Origin: Actinophytocola sp963826035
Lineage (GTDB): Bacteria; Actinomycetota; Actinomycetes; Mycobacteriales; Pseudonocardiaceae
Length of the DNA stretch: 64,000 bases
Assembly: GCA_963826035.1 (NCBI GenBank)
Contig: CAWGVZ010000015.1
Location: 434,001-498,000 of the forward strand
Direction of reading: 5' to 3'
The notes beneath the pieces are model-generated. The model did no database searches. It saw only the letters and a program-made list of their open reading frames with translations, and had not been told where the DNA came from. Positions 50,310-58,149 of the stretch are shown piece by piece. Each line of letters begins with the position of its first letter. Position 1 is the first letter of the stretch. A program made the translations under genes and the position numbers.

Positions 50310-50720
50310 TCACCAGTCGCCGGCCGGTTCGCCCGGTTTGTGGGTGCCGAAGGTCCACTCGTAGCCCTCCGGGTCGAGTACCCGGCAGCGGTAGTTGCCC
50401 CACTCGGTGGCTTCCGGCTTCCACACGGGGGTGGCGTCGGCGGTCAGTGCGCGCGCCCAGATGGCGTCCACCGCCGCCTCGTCCGCCACCGCCAGGTAGG
50501 CGCCGTAGCCGACCGTGTCCCCGCGTTGGCTGAGCCGGTCGTAGCCCGCGTCGTCGGCGAACACGACGATCGCCGCGTCGCCGAGGCGGGCCTCCGCGTG
50601 GGCCACGACTCCGGACTCGTTGTCGTAGCGCATGGTGGTCTCGAAGCCGAACGCCCGGCCGAGCCAGTCGAGGGCAGCGGCGGCGTCGCGGTAGCTGAGG
50701 TAGGTGTGCAAGGTCGTCAT
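50310..50720 (-). CDS. Glyoxalase/bleomycin-resistance (VOC) family protein
   Basis: 136 residues with the VOC fold. 'TYLSYRDAAAALDWLGRAFG' opens it, and 'CRVLDPEGYEWTFGTHK' closes it, the D-P-x-G-x-x-W/F pattern of a metal-binding Glu/His end. Only one betaalphabetabetabeta module pair is present, fitting the EhpR/PhnB-like subgroup. Such proteins bind or isomerise small hydrophobic molecules or drugs. The ATG at 50720 lies behind GGGAGG. It diverges from mscR across 134 bases. Confidence 0.8.
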   Translation of the reverse strand: MTTLHTYLSYRDAAAALDWLGRAFGFETTMRYDNESGVVAHAEARLGDAAIVVFADDAGYDRLSQRGDTVGYGAYLAVADEAAVDAIWARALTADATPVWKPEATEWGNYRCRVLDPEGYEWTFGTHKPGEPAGDW

Positions 50721-50854
50721 GGCATCAGCCTCCCAACCGTTGCGGACAGGTTCGGTCCGCAATGAATTCCGGCCTATCGCGAAACTCAATTCGGCGCGGG
50801 CACCGCCCCGGCTGGTACAACACCTATAAGCAACGGCGCATGAGAGGACGGCAC

Positions 50855-51940
50855 ATGGCTCAGCAGGTTCGGGGCGTCATCGCCAGGTCGAAGGGCGCGC
50901 CGGTCGAGATCGAGACGATCGTGGTGCCCGATCCCGGTCCGGGCGAGGCGGTGGTCGCGGTCCGGGCCTGCGGCGTCTGCCACACCGACCTGCACTACCG
51001 CGAGGGTGGGATCAACGACGAGTATCCGTTCCTGCTCGGGCACGAGGCGGCCGGTGTGGTCGAGTCCGTGGGCGACGGCGTGACCGATCTCGAACCGGGC
51101 GACTTCGTGATCCTCAACTGGCGCGCCGTCTGCGGCACGTGCCGCGCCTGCCTGCGGGGCCGGCCCTGGTACTGCTTCACCACGTTCAACGCGACCCAAC
51201 CCATGACGCTCACCGACGGCACCAAGCTGTCCCCGGCGCTCGGCATCGGTGCGTTCGCCGAGAAGACGCTGGTCCACAGTGGACAATGTACGAAAGTGGA
51301 CCCGAAGGCGTCGCCGGCCGCCGTCGGGCTCCTGGGCTGCGGAATCATGGCGGGCATCGGCGCCGCCGTGAACACCGGCGGGGTCACCCGCGGCGACAGC
51401 GTCGCCGTCATCGGCTGCGGCGGGGTGGGCAATGCGGCCGTCGCGGGCGCTGCCATCGCGGGCGCCACGAAGATCATCGCGATCGACCTGGACGACCGGA
51501 AGCTCGCGTGGGCCAAGAAGTTCGGCGCCACGCACACGATCAACGCCGGTGCGGGCGACGTGGTGGCGGCGGTCCAGGAGTTGACCGGCGGGTTCGGCGC
51601 CGACGTGGTGATCGAGGCGGTCGGCCGGCCGGAGACGTGGAAGCAGGCGTTCTACGCGCGCGACCTGGCGGGCACGGTCGTACTGGTGGGCGTCCCGACG
51701 CCGGACATGCGCCTCGAGATGCCGATGATCGACTTCTTCTCCCGGGGCGGCTCGCTCAAGTCCAGCTGGTACGGCGACTGCCTGCCCTCGCGCGACTTCC
51801 CGTTCCTGGTCGACCTCTACCAGCAGGGCCGGCTCGACCTCGACGCGTTCGTCACCGAGCGGATCGCGCTGGACCAGGTGGAGGAGGCGTTCACGAAGAT
51901 GCATCACGGCGACGTGCTGCGTTCGGTGGTGATCTTCTGA
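50855..51940 (+). CDS. mscR: S-(hydroxymethyl)mycothiol dehydrogenase / S-nitrosomycothiol reductase
   Basis: 361 residues, zinc-dependent class III ADH fold. Catalytic zinc ligands are Cys42 (GVCHTD), the His of GHEAAG and a later Glu. A structural zinc group is 'CGTCRACLRGRPWYC'. 'VIGCGGVGNAAVAGAAIAGA' is the nucleotide motif. The 'LNWRAVCGTC' and 'SSWYGDCLPSRDFPFLVDLY' segments are characteristic of mycobacterial MscR (Rv2259). It uses mycothiol to detoxify formaldehyde and nitrosothiols. ATG 50855 follows GAGAGGA. The MBL gene overlaps its stop (TGATG), the same pair as Rv2259-Rv2260. Confidence 0.95.
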   Translation: MAQQVRGVIARSKGAPVEIETIVVPDPGPGEAVVAVRACGVCHTDLHYREGGINDEYPFLLGHEAAGVVESVGDGVTDLEPGDFVILNWRAVCGTCRACLRGRPWYCFTTFNATQPMTLTDGTKLSPALGIGAFAEKTLVHSGQCTKVDPKASPAAVGLLGCGIMAGIGAAVNTGGVTRGDSVAVIGCGGVGNAAVAGAAIAGATKIIAIDLDDRKLAWAKKFGATHTINAGAGDVVAAVQELTGGFGADVVIEAVGRPETWKQAFYARDLAGTVVLVGVPTPDMRLEMPMIDFFSRGGSLKSSWYGDCLPSRDFPFLVDLYQQGRLDLDAFVTERIALDQVEEAFTKMHHGDVLRSVVIF

Positions 51941-52560
51941 TGATCGAGCGGGTGGTCACGTCGGGGACGTTCAACCTCGACGGCGGCAGCTGGGAGGTCG
52001 ACAACAACGTCTGGCTCCTGGGTGACGACGAGCAGGTGATGGTGATCGACGCCGCGCACGACGCGGCCGCCGTCGCCGCGGCCGTGGGGGAGCGGGAGGT
52101 CGTGGCGATCGTCTGCACGCACGGCCACGACGATCACGTGAACGCCGCGCCCGCGCTGTCGACCATGGTGGACGCACCCGTGCTGCTGCACCCGGCGGAC
52201 GACGTGCTGTGGCGGCTCGCGCACGCCGACGCCCGCCCGACCGGCGAGCTGGCCGACGGTGACGTGCTGCGCATCGCCGGTGTCGAGGTCCGCGTGCTGC
52301 ACACGCCCGGCCACGCGCCGGGTGCGGTGTGCCTGCACGTGCCGGCGCTGGGCGTGGTGTTCACGGGGGACACGCTGTTCAACGGCGGCCCGGGCGCCAC
52401 CGGCCGGTCGTACTCGGACTTCCCGACGATCGTCGACTCGATCCGGGACCGGCTGCTCACGCTGCCGGCCGAGACGGTCGTGCACACGGGGCACGGTGAC
52501 GACACCACGATCGGGGTCGAGGCGCCTCACCTCGAAGAATGGATCGCTCGGGGTCACTAG
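51940..52560 (+). CDS. MBL-fold hydrolase paired with mscR (Rv2260-like)
   Basis: 206 residues. The metal motif H61-x-H63-x-D65-H66 (THGHDDH), a later H in 'HTPGHAPGA' and an Asp in 'FTGDTLF' make a complete glyoxalase-II type dinuclear zinc site. In mycobacteria the equivalent gene follows mscR. It likely cleaves the S-formyl-mycothiol produced by MscR to formate and mycothiol, but this is inference. It starts at ATG 51940, overlapping the mscR stop by one base. Confidence 0.9.
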   Translation: MIERVVTSGTFNLDGGSWEVDNNVWLLGDDEQVMVIDAAHDAAAVAAAVGEREVVAIVCTHGHDDHVNAAPALSTMVDAPVLLHPADDVLWRLAHADARPTGELADGDVLRIAGVEVRVLHTPGHAPGAVCLHVPALGVVFTGDTLFNGGPGATGRSYSDFPTIVDSIRDRLLTLPAETVVHTGHGDDTTIGVEAPHLEEWIARGH

Positions 52561-52583
52561 CCCTTCTGGACATCGTTCCGTAG

Positions 52584-52597
52584 GATTGTCGACAATC
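52584..52597. promoter_or_regulatory. 14-bp perfect palindrome upstream of the aminotransferase
   Basis: GATTGTCGACAATC is a perfect palindrome 21 bases before the aminotransferase ATG, just before the AGGAGGGG ribosome-binding site. ATTGTCGACAAT-like cores are typical of GntR/FadR-type (FCD) regulators. No GntR gene is in the window, so the regulator must be elsewhere. Confidence 0.6.
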
Positions 52598-52617
52598 TAC
52601 AGGAGGGGTGTTGTGTG

Positions 52618-53865
52618 ATGGCTGAGCTGTCCCCGATTCTCAAGCAGGCGACGCCCGTGCTCGCGGAGCGCGGCGAGGGCGTGTACCTCTACGGCGAGGA
52701 CGGGCGCCGGTATCTGGACTTCACGGCCGGGATCGGGGTGACCAGCACCGGACACTGCCATCCCACGGTGGTCAAGGCCGTGCAGGACCAGGCGGCGAAG
52801 CTGATCCACGGCCAGTACACGACCGTCATGCACCGGCCGCTGCTGACGCTGTCCGAACGGCTCGGTGAGGTGCTGCCGGCCGGGCTGGACGCGCTGTTCT
52901 ACGTGAACTCGGGCAGTGAGGCGGTCGAGGCGGCGCTGCGGCTGGCCAGGCACGCGACCGGCCGGCCGAACGTGGTGGTGTTCCACGGGTCGTTCCACGG
53001 CCGGACCATCGGCGCGGCGTCGATGACCACGTCGGCCACCAAGTTCCGGGCCGGGTTCGCGCCGCTCATGGGTGGGGTGGTGGTGTCGCCGTTCCCGACG
53101 GCGTACCGGTACGGCTGGAGTGAGCGGGAGGCCACCCGGTTCGCGCTGCGGGAGCTGGACTACGTGCTGGCCACGCTGACGTCGCCGGCCGAGACGGCCG
53201 CGATCTTCGTGGAGCCGGTGCTCGGTGAGGGTGGCTACGTGCCGGCCAACACGGAGTTCATGCAGGGCCTGCGAGAGCGCGCCGACCGGCACGGGATCCT
53301 GCTGATCCTCGACGAGGTGCAGACGGGTTTCGGCCGCACGGGCCGCTTCTGGGGCCACGATCACTTCGACGTACGTCCGGACGTGGTGATCACGGCGAAG
53401 GGTCTGGCGAGCGGCTTCCCGCTGTCGGCCATCGCGGCGCCGAAGGACCTGATGGCGAAGGCGTGGCCGGGTTCGCAGGGCGGCACGTACGGCGGCAACG
53501 CGGTCGCGTGCGCCGCGGCGTTGGCAACGCTGGACGTCGTGCAGTCGGAGGGTCTGGTGGCGAATGCCGACGCCATGGGCGCCCGGCTGCGTGAGGGCCT
53601 GGCGAAGGTGGCGGCCGACGTGCCGGCGATCGGCGATGTGCGCGGTCTGGGCCTGATGCTGGGCAACGAGTTCGTCGACCGGGAGGGCAACCCGGACGCG
53701 GCCGCGGCGGCGAGGGTCCAGCAGGCAGCCTCGGCGGCCGGCCTGTTGCTGTTGACGTGCGGCTCGGCGGGCAACGTGGTGCGGATGATCCCGCCGCTCG
53801 TGGTGACCGAGTCCCAGATCGACGAGGGCCTGACCCTCTGGCGCGAAGCGGTAACCGCGGTGTGA
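52618..53865 (+). CDS. Class III PLP aminotransferase (GabT/ArgD-like)
   Basis: 415 residues. 'GEGVYLYGEDGRRYLDFTAG' then I-G-V-T-S-T-G-H, 'NSGSEAVEAALRLAR', the Asp of 'LLILDEVQTGFGRTG' and the PLP Lys261 ('VITAKGLASG') are all in place. The subgroup resembles 4-aminobutyrate/acetylornithine transaminases; closest general guess is an omega-amino acid:2-oxoglutarate enzyme. ATG 52618 is preferred to the GTG three bases upstream. Its neighbours give no pathway. A repeat array follows. Confidence 0.9.
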   Translation: MAELSPILKQATPVLAERGEGVYLYGEDGRRYLDFTAGIGVTSTGHCHPTVVKAVQDQAAKLIHGQYTTVMHRPLLTLSERLGEVLPAGLDALFYVNSGSEAVEAALRLARHATGRPNVVVFHGSFHGRTIGAASMTTSATKFRAGFAPLMGGVVVSPFPTAYRYGWSEREATRFALRELDYVLATLTSPAETAAIFVEPVLGEGGYVPANTEFMQGLRERADRHGILLILDEVQTGFGRTGRFWGHDHFDVRPDVVITAKGLASGFPLSAIAAPKDLMAKAWPGSQGGTYGGNAVACAAALATLDVVQSEGLVANADAMGARLREGLAKVAADVPAIGDVRGLGLMLGNEFVDREGNPDAAAAARVQQAASAAGLLLLTCGSAGNVVRMIPPLVVTESQIDEGLTLWREAVTAV

Positions 53866-53881
53866 CGCGAGTTCACGACCG

Positions 53882-54089
53882 GCGAGTCCCACGTTCGGAA
53901 CCGGCGAGTCCCACGTTGGGAGTGGGTGAGTTCCACGTTCGGAACCGGCGAGTCCCACGTTCGGAACCGGCGAGTCCCACGTTCGGAACCGGCGAGTCCC
54001 ACGTTCGGAGTGGTGAGTCCACGTTCGGTGCGCCACCAGGTGTGCCGCGAACGTGGGACTCGCCGGTCGTGAACGTGGGACTCGCCGGT
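53882..54089. repeat. Six-unit 22-bp repeat array with inverted partner (family B)
   Basis: Six units of 22 bp (53882-54013), consensus GCGAGTCCCACGTTCGGAAC-CG, four of them nearly identical. Two reverse units GAACGTGGGACTCGCCGGT (54048 and 54071 regions) follow after a 35-base centre. They can pair to make a long stem. The array sits just past the aminotransferase stop (53865) and before the convergent SRPBCC stop (54121). Confidence 0.85.
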
Positions 54090-54120
54090 GACCGCTGTCG
54101 ATCTTGACAAGCCCGCCGGG

Positions 54121-55062
54121 TCAGGTGAGGGTCGACTCGTAGTGTTTGGTCAGTTCGGACACTCGTTCCTCCGACCAGGCGCACCGCACGTCACCCTGCG
54201 CGGCGGCGAAGAACAGTTCCAAGTGGACCTGCCACGACGCGAGGGCTTCGGCTCGGAGCGCGGCCAGTTCGGCCGGCAGCGTCTGCGTCAGTTCCACCCG
54301 CACGCCCATTTTCGGGTCCGACACGACCTCCCACCGCACGGTGCCCGCCGGTTCGCCCGCGTGCAGCCAGGTGTACTCCAGCAGCCTCGGTGCCTCCGCA
54401 GCCACGGTCGTGCCGGCCGGGAAGTGGGGGTTCTTCGTCTGCTCGGGGAGCAGATCGCCTATCGCGCCGTCGGTCAGGGTGTGCCACACCTCGGCGGGCG
54501 GCTTCCACACGAGGTCCCGCATGAAGCGCACTTCGTAGCCACCGTCGACCGGGCGGACCTCGCCGTCGGCAAGGCCGAACCGGTTGATGTAGGCCTCCAT
54601 CGGCGCGAGCCAGTTCTCGACCGGCGGTACTTCCCGGCCGTCGAGCTGGCCCGCCAGTTGGTCCAGGCACCCGTCCCACCCGGCGGCCGTGCGGCCCGCG
54701 CCCAGCAGGCCCACCCGGCCGCCGCTCACCGTCTGGGTGAAGACCAGGAGGCAGCCGTCGCCGTCCGGGAGCAGTTCGAACCGCAGGACATCCTGGCTCC
54801 AGCGGAACATGTACACGCGGGGCGGGTCCACCTCCAGCACCTCGCCGTCCCACACGCCGGGTACCACCGCCTCGTCCGGGAACACGAAACGCATGGGCGC
54901 ACCTGGCCGCAGCTCGGTCTCGACCGCCGCCGGGAACCAGTGCGCCATCTCCGCCGGGTCGCTCACCGCCCGCCACACCTTGGCCGGTGAGTGCGCCAGC
55001 CGTCGCTCGAACCGCAGGGTGGGCTGGCCGTTAACGGTGTGCAGCGTCGCTTCGTTACTCAT
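54121..55062 (-). CDS. Tandem SRPBCC (AHSA1-like) domain protein
   Basis: 313 residues made of two similar START/SRPBCC domains. The first (about 10-155) has 'ERRLAHSPAKVWRAVSDPAE', then M-A-H-W-F-P. The second (about 168-300) has 'FMRDLVWKPPAEVWHTLTDG', then A-I-G-D-L-L. These fit activator-of-Hsp90-like/polyketide-cyclase folds with a hydrophobic pocket. It is translated from within an 8-base overlap with the ArsR gene upstream, a common ArsR-SRPBCC pairing in actinobacteria. Its ligand is unknown. Confidence 0.85.
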   Translation of the reverse strand: MSNEATLHTVNGQPTLRFERRLAHSPAKVWRAVSDPAEMAHWFPAAVETELRPGAPMRFVFPDEAVVPGVWDGEVLEVDPPRVYMFRWSQDVLRFELLPDGDGCLLVFTQTVSGGRVGLLGAGRTAAGWDGCLDQLAGQLDGREVPPVENWLAPMEAYINRFGLADGEVRPVDGGYEVRFMRDLVWKPPAEVWHTLTDGAIGDLLPEQTKNPHFPAGTTVAAEAPRLLEYTWLHAGEPAGTVRWEVVSDPKMGVRVELTQTLPAELAALRAEALASWQVHLELFFAAAQGDVRCAWSEERVSELTKHYESTLT

Positions 55063-55363
55063 CCATCGTCTCCAGGTGTCGTTCCAGGGTGTCCAAACTG
55101 GACGTCCACATGCGACGGTAGGGATCCAGCCACTCGTCGATCTCGGCCAGTGGGGCTGGTCGCAGGCGGTACCAGCGGCGTTGGGCGTCGTTTCGGACGT
55201 CTACCAGGCCCGCGCCCCTGAGTACCTTCAGGTGTTTGGACACGGTCGGTTGGGTCAGTGCCAGCTGGTCGACCAGGTCGCCCACCAGCCGTTCACCGTC
55301 CCGCAGCAGATCGAGGATCTCCCTGCGTCTCGGCTCGGCGAGTACCTCGAACGTAGATGCCAT
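55055..55363 (-). CDS. ArsR-family regulator
   Basis: 102 residues. The winged HTH covers about 8-80: 'VLAEPRRREILDLLRDGERL', 'LVDQLALTQPTVSKHLKVLR', then G-A-G-L-V. No Cys metal site is present, so it is not a metal sensor of the classical kind. ATG 55363 begins MASTFEVLAEPRR and is leaderless, with a -10 element seven bases before. Its operon includes the SRPBCC gene; such ArsR members often auto-repress and sense a small ligand bound by the partner. Confidence 0.9.
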   Translation of the reverse strand: MASTFEVLAEPRRREILDLLRDGERLVGDLVDQLALTQPTVSKHLKVLRGAGLVDVRNDAQRRWYRLRPAPLAEIDEWLDPYRRMWTSSLDTLERHLETMDE

Positions 55364-55368
55364 CACAG

Positions 55369-55400
55369 CAATATAGCCCACATAGCATATTGACTGTCAA
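55369..55400 (-). promoter_or_regulatory. Leaderless promoter and operator of the ArsR operon
   Basis: On the minus strand a -35 TTGACA (55400-55395) and a -10 TATATT (55375-55370) are 19 bp apart; the -10 lies seven bases before the ATG. The inverted pair CAATAT (55369-55374) and ATATTG (55387-55392) covers this promoter, an ideal repressor site. The -35 overlaps the 3' end of the aldolase gene. Confidence 0.65.
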
Positions 55401-56227
55401 GCCGAGAGGACGCCCAGCAGGCGGGTGACCTCGGCGGCGGTCGCGTCCCGGCCGGCCCGCAGGTACTTGCGGGTGTCCACGACGGACGGGTTGGCCGCCA
55501 GGAAGTCGCGGACCGCCCCCGTGAACACCTTGTTCAACTGCGTCGCGATATTGATCTTGGTCATCCCGGCGGACACGGCCTCCGCCAGCGAGGCGTCCGG
55601 CACCCCGGACGACCCGTGCAGCACCAGCGGCACGGGCACGGCCGCGTGCAGCCGGGCGATCAGGTCCAGGTCGACCGACGCGTTCCGGGTGAGCATCGCG
55701 TGCGACGTGCCCACCGCGACCGCCAGTGCGTCGATCCCGGTGGCCGTCACGTACTCGCGTGCCTCGTCCGGGTCGGTGCGAGCGCCGGGCGCGTGCACCC
55801 CGTCCTTGCCGCCGACCTCACCCAGTTCGGCCTCCACGTACACACCGTGCGCCCGGCAGTGCGCCACGACCGACGCCGTGGCCGCCACGTTGTCCACATA
55901 GGACATGGTGGACGCGTCGTACATGACCGAACCGAATCCCAGCCGCACGGCCTCGTGCACGAGCGCCACGTCGGTCGCATGGTCGAGATGGATGGCCACG
56001 TCCGTGGTCGAGGCCCTGGCCACGGCCAACGTGGCCAACCCCAACGGTTCCAGCGCGCCGTGGTAGCGCACGGCGTTCTCGCTGATCTGCAGCACGACCG
56101 GTGCCCCGGCCGCCTCCGCGCCGGCTACCAGCGCCTCCGCGTGCTCCAGCTGGATGACGTTGAAGGCGCCGACGCCGCGGCCCGCTTTGGCCGCCGCCCC
56201 GACGATCTCACCGGTCGGCGTGAGCAT
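55397..56227 (-). CDS. Class II (zinc) ketose-bisphosphate aldolase, GatY/KbaY-like
   Basis: 276 residues. 'IHLDHATD' supplies catalytic Asp82 and zinc His83. 'VYVEAELGEVGG', 'AVAVGTSHAM' and 'PLVLHGSSGV' supply further zinc and phosphate ligands. 'MTKINIATQLN' matches the phosphate-binding loop. Its length is near that of tagatose-1,6-bisphosphate aldolases (about 285) and shorter than Fba. It starts at ATG 56227, inside the 3' end of the pfkB gene (20-base overlap), behind TTGGAGG. It probably splits a sugar bisphosphate made by the two kinases upstream. Confidence 0.88.
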   Translation of the reverse strand: MLTPTGEIVGAAAKAGRGVGAFNVIQLEHAEALVAGAEAAGAPVVLQISENAVRYHGALEPLGLATLAVARASTTDVAIHLDHATDVALVHEAVRLGFGSVMYDASTMSYVDNVAATASVVAHCRAHGVYVEAELGEVGGKDGVHAPGARTDPDEAREYVTATGIDALAVAVGTSHAMLTRNASVDLDLIARLHAAVPVPLVLHGSSGVPDASLAEAVSAGMTKINIATQLNKVFTGAVRDFLAANPSVVDTRKYLRAGRDATAAEVTRLLGVLSA

Positions 56228-57125
56228 CCAACTCCTCCAAGGTGATCAGGGGCCGCAGCCGCTGGTAGGTGTCCAGGTCGATGTCACCGGCCAGCGGGCA
56301 GGCGACGGCGGCGGCGCCGACGGCGACCGCCTCGGCCAGTCGTTCGGGCCACGGCAGCTCGCGCCCGGCGGCGAGCGCGGCCACACACGCGTCGCCGGCG
56401 CCGGTCGGGTTGCCGTGCACAGGTTTCGGCAGGCCCGCCCGCCAGGCGCCGGTGTCGGTGACCGCCACCAGGCCGGCCGGCCCGAGCGATGCGACAACCG
56501 CGCCGACCCCTCGCGAGTGCAGTGCCCGCGCCGCCCGCACGGGGTCGGCTTCTCCGGTGGCGGCCAGCAACTCGTCCGCGTTGGGCTTGATCACGTCCGG
56601 CCGGGCGGCGAGTCCGGCGAGCAGCGCGTCGCCGGAGGTGTCGAGGATGGTCGGGGTGGGGGTGGCGCGGATCAGCTGCGCGTACGCGTCGGCCGGCAGG
56701 GTGGGCGGCAGGCTGCCGGACAGCACCACCATCGATGCCCGCGCGGCCAGCGCGTGGTAGCCGCCCACGAAGTCCGCCCAGTCCGAAATGGACACCGGTG
56801 GGCCCGGCTCGTTCACGGCGGTGGCCGTACCGTCCTGTGTGGACACGATGGTGACCGTCCGGCGGGACGGCCCGGCCATCTCGAACAGCGCCTCCCGCAG
56901 CCCCGACATCAGCACGTCGGCGCGAATCGCCGCACCCGTCTCGCCGCCCACCAGCCCGGTCACCATGGTCTCGTGCCCGAGCGCGTGCAGCACCCGCGAC
57001 ACGTTGACACCTTTGCCGCCCGCGCGGACGGCACCCGCCGAGGACCGGTGCGACTCGCCCACCCGCAGCGACGCCACCTCGTGGGTCACGTCGAGTGCGG
57101 CGTTGAGCGTGACCGTGAGGATCAT
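56208..57125 (-). CDS. PfkB-family hexose(-phosphate) kinase (FruK/LacC-like)
   Basis: 305 residues. The ribokinase fold shows 'AGGKGVNVSRVLHALG' near 35-50, 'VLSGSLPPTLPAD' near 133-145 and the ATP/catalytic GAGDAC with Asp245. The 'TLNAALDVTHEV' opening and 'KGVNVSR' loop are typical of 1-phosphofructokinase and tagatose-6-phosphate kinase. Its ATG overlaps the ROK kinase stop (ATGA), and the aldolase starts within its end. The trio suggests a phosphorylated ketose is turned into a bisphosphate and cleaved. Confidence 0.9.
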   Translation of the reverse strand: MILTVTLNAALDVTHEVASLRVGESHRSSAGAVRAGGKGVNVSRVLHALGHETMVTGLVGGETGAAIRADVLMSGLREALFEMAGPSRRTVTIVSTQDGTATAVNEPGPPVSISDWADFVGGYHALAARASMVVLSGSLPPTLPADAYAQLIRATPTPTILDTSGDALLAGLAARPDVIKPNADELLAATGEADPVRAARALHSRGVGAVVASLGPAGLVAVTDTGAWRAGLPKPVHGNPTGAGDACVAALAAGRELPWPERLAEAVAVGAAAVACPLAGDIDLDTYQRLRPLITLEELDAHADR

Positions 57126-58024
57126 GCGGCCGCCCGCCACGCGAGGATGCCGGCTCCGATGCAGCCGGCGTTGTCGCCGAGTGCCGCGCGCACGAGTGTC
57201 GGCACACGCTGGAACGTCGTGCGCCCCACGAGTGACTTCCGCAGCGGCACGAGCAGCGCGTCGCCCGACTCGGCGAGCCCGCCGCCGACGGCGATGACCT
57301 CGGGTGCCAGCAACGTGATCGCCGTGGTCAGCGCGGTCGCCAACCCGTCGATCGCCCGCTCCCACACGGCGACCGCGTCGGGGTCGCCGGCGGCCACGGC
57401 CGCCGCCACCTCGGCCGCCCTGGTCACCGGCCGGCCGCTGCGGGCCGCGTAGTTGCGGGCGATGAACGCGGCCGACGCGACCGTCTCGAGGCAGCCGCGG
57501 ATGCCGCAGCCGCAGACCGTCCCCTGTGGATCGACCACCACGTGGCCGATCTCGCCCGCGTAGCCGTCGGCGTCGAGCCGGTTGCCGTCGACCAGCACGG
57601 CGGCCGCGATACCCGTGCCGATCGGCATGAACATGGCGTTGCGCACGCCGGTGGCCGCGCCGACCGTGAACTCGGCCAACCCGCCGGTGCGGACGTCGTG
57701 CCCGAGTGCGACCGGCAGGCCGACCGCGTCGGCCAGCGTCTGGCGCAGCGGCAGGTCCCGCCAGCCGAGGTTCACGGCGTTGCGGGCGATGCCGAGCCGC
57801 TCGTCGACGATGCCGGGAACAGCGAGGCCGACGCCGACGAGCGATGCGGAGCCCGCCTGGGCGCGCAGTTGCTCGATCAGCTCCCGGATCTGGTCGACGT
57901 CCACTGATTCGTCGATCCGCCTGGTCGGGGTGCGCAGCGTGTGCACCACCGTCAGGTCCTCGGCCACGAGTGCCGACTTGATCGACGTGCCGCCGACGTC
58001 GATGGCCGCCACGAGCCGGTCCAT
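57122..58024 (-). CDS. ROK-family sugar kinase
   Basis: 300 residues. The phosphate-binding 'DVGGTSIK' is near 9-16. The ROK zinc loop reads 'GEIGHVVVDPQGTVCGCGIR', then G-C-L-E, with three cysteines and an upstream His. A catalytic Asp sits in 'LGHDVRTG'. ROK kinases phosphorylate glucose, fructose or amino sugars. It starts at ATG 58024, first in a three-gene operon with pfkB and aldolase, divergent from DeoR. A first kinase plus a second kinase plus an aldolase makes a complete ketose route if an isomerase is supplied elsewhere. Confidence 0.9.
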   Translation of the reverse strand: MDRLVAAIDVGGTSIKSALVAEDLTVVHTLRTPTRRIDESVDVDQIRELIEQLRAQAGSASLVGVGLAVPGIVDERLGIARNAVNLGWRDLPLRQTLADAVGLPVALGHDVRTGGLAEFTVGAATGVRNAMFMPIGTGIAAAVLVDGNRLDADGYAGEIGHVVVDPQGTVCGCGIRGCLETVASAAFIARNYAARSGRPVTRAAEVAAAVAAGDPDAVAVWERAIDGLATALTTAITLLAPEVIAVGGGLAESGDALLVPLRKSLVGRTTFQRVPTLVRAALGDNAGCIGAGILAWRAAA

Positions 58025-58061
58025 GTCACCGCCTTCGCAGGTCTCTGGGGATCACGGGGCT

Positions 58062-58136
58062 AGAGGTCGCGCAAGTGGGGCTGGTGGCGCCCGCCGCGCC
58101 GAGGCGGCCATCCACCGACCCACTTGCGCGACCTCT
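58062..58136. promoter_or_regulatory. Perfect 18-bp inverted operators between DeoR and sugar-kinase operon
   Basis: AGAGGTCGCGCAAGTGGG (58062-58079) and its exact reverse complement (58119-58136) are 39 bases apart. One lies 37 bases before the ROK start and the other 13 bases before the DeoR start, so a looped or paired DeoR complex could close both promoters. DeoR-family regulators commonly use distant repeated sites. Confidence 0.7.
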
Positions 58137-58149
58137 TACATTGCATCAT

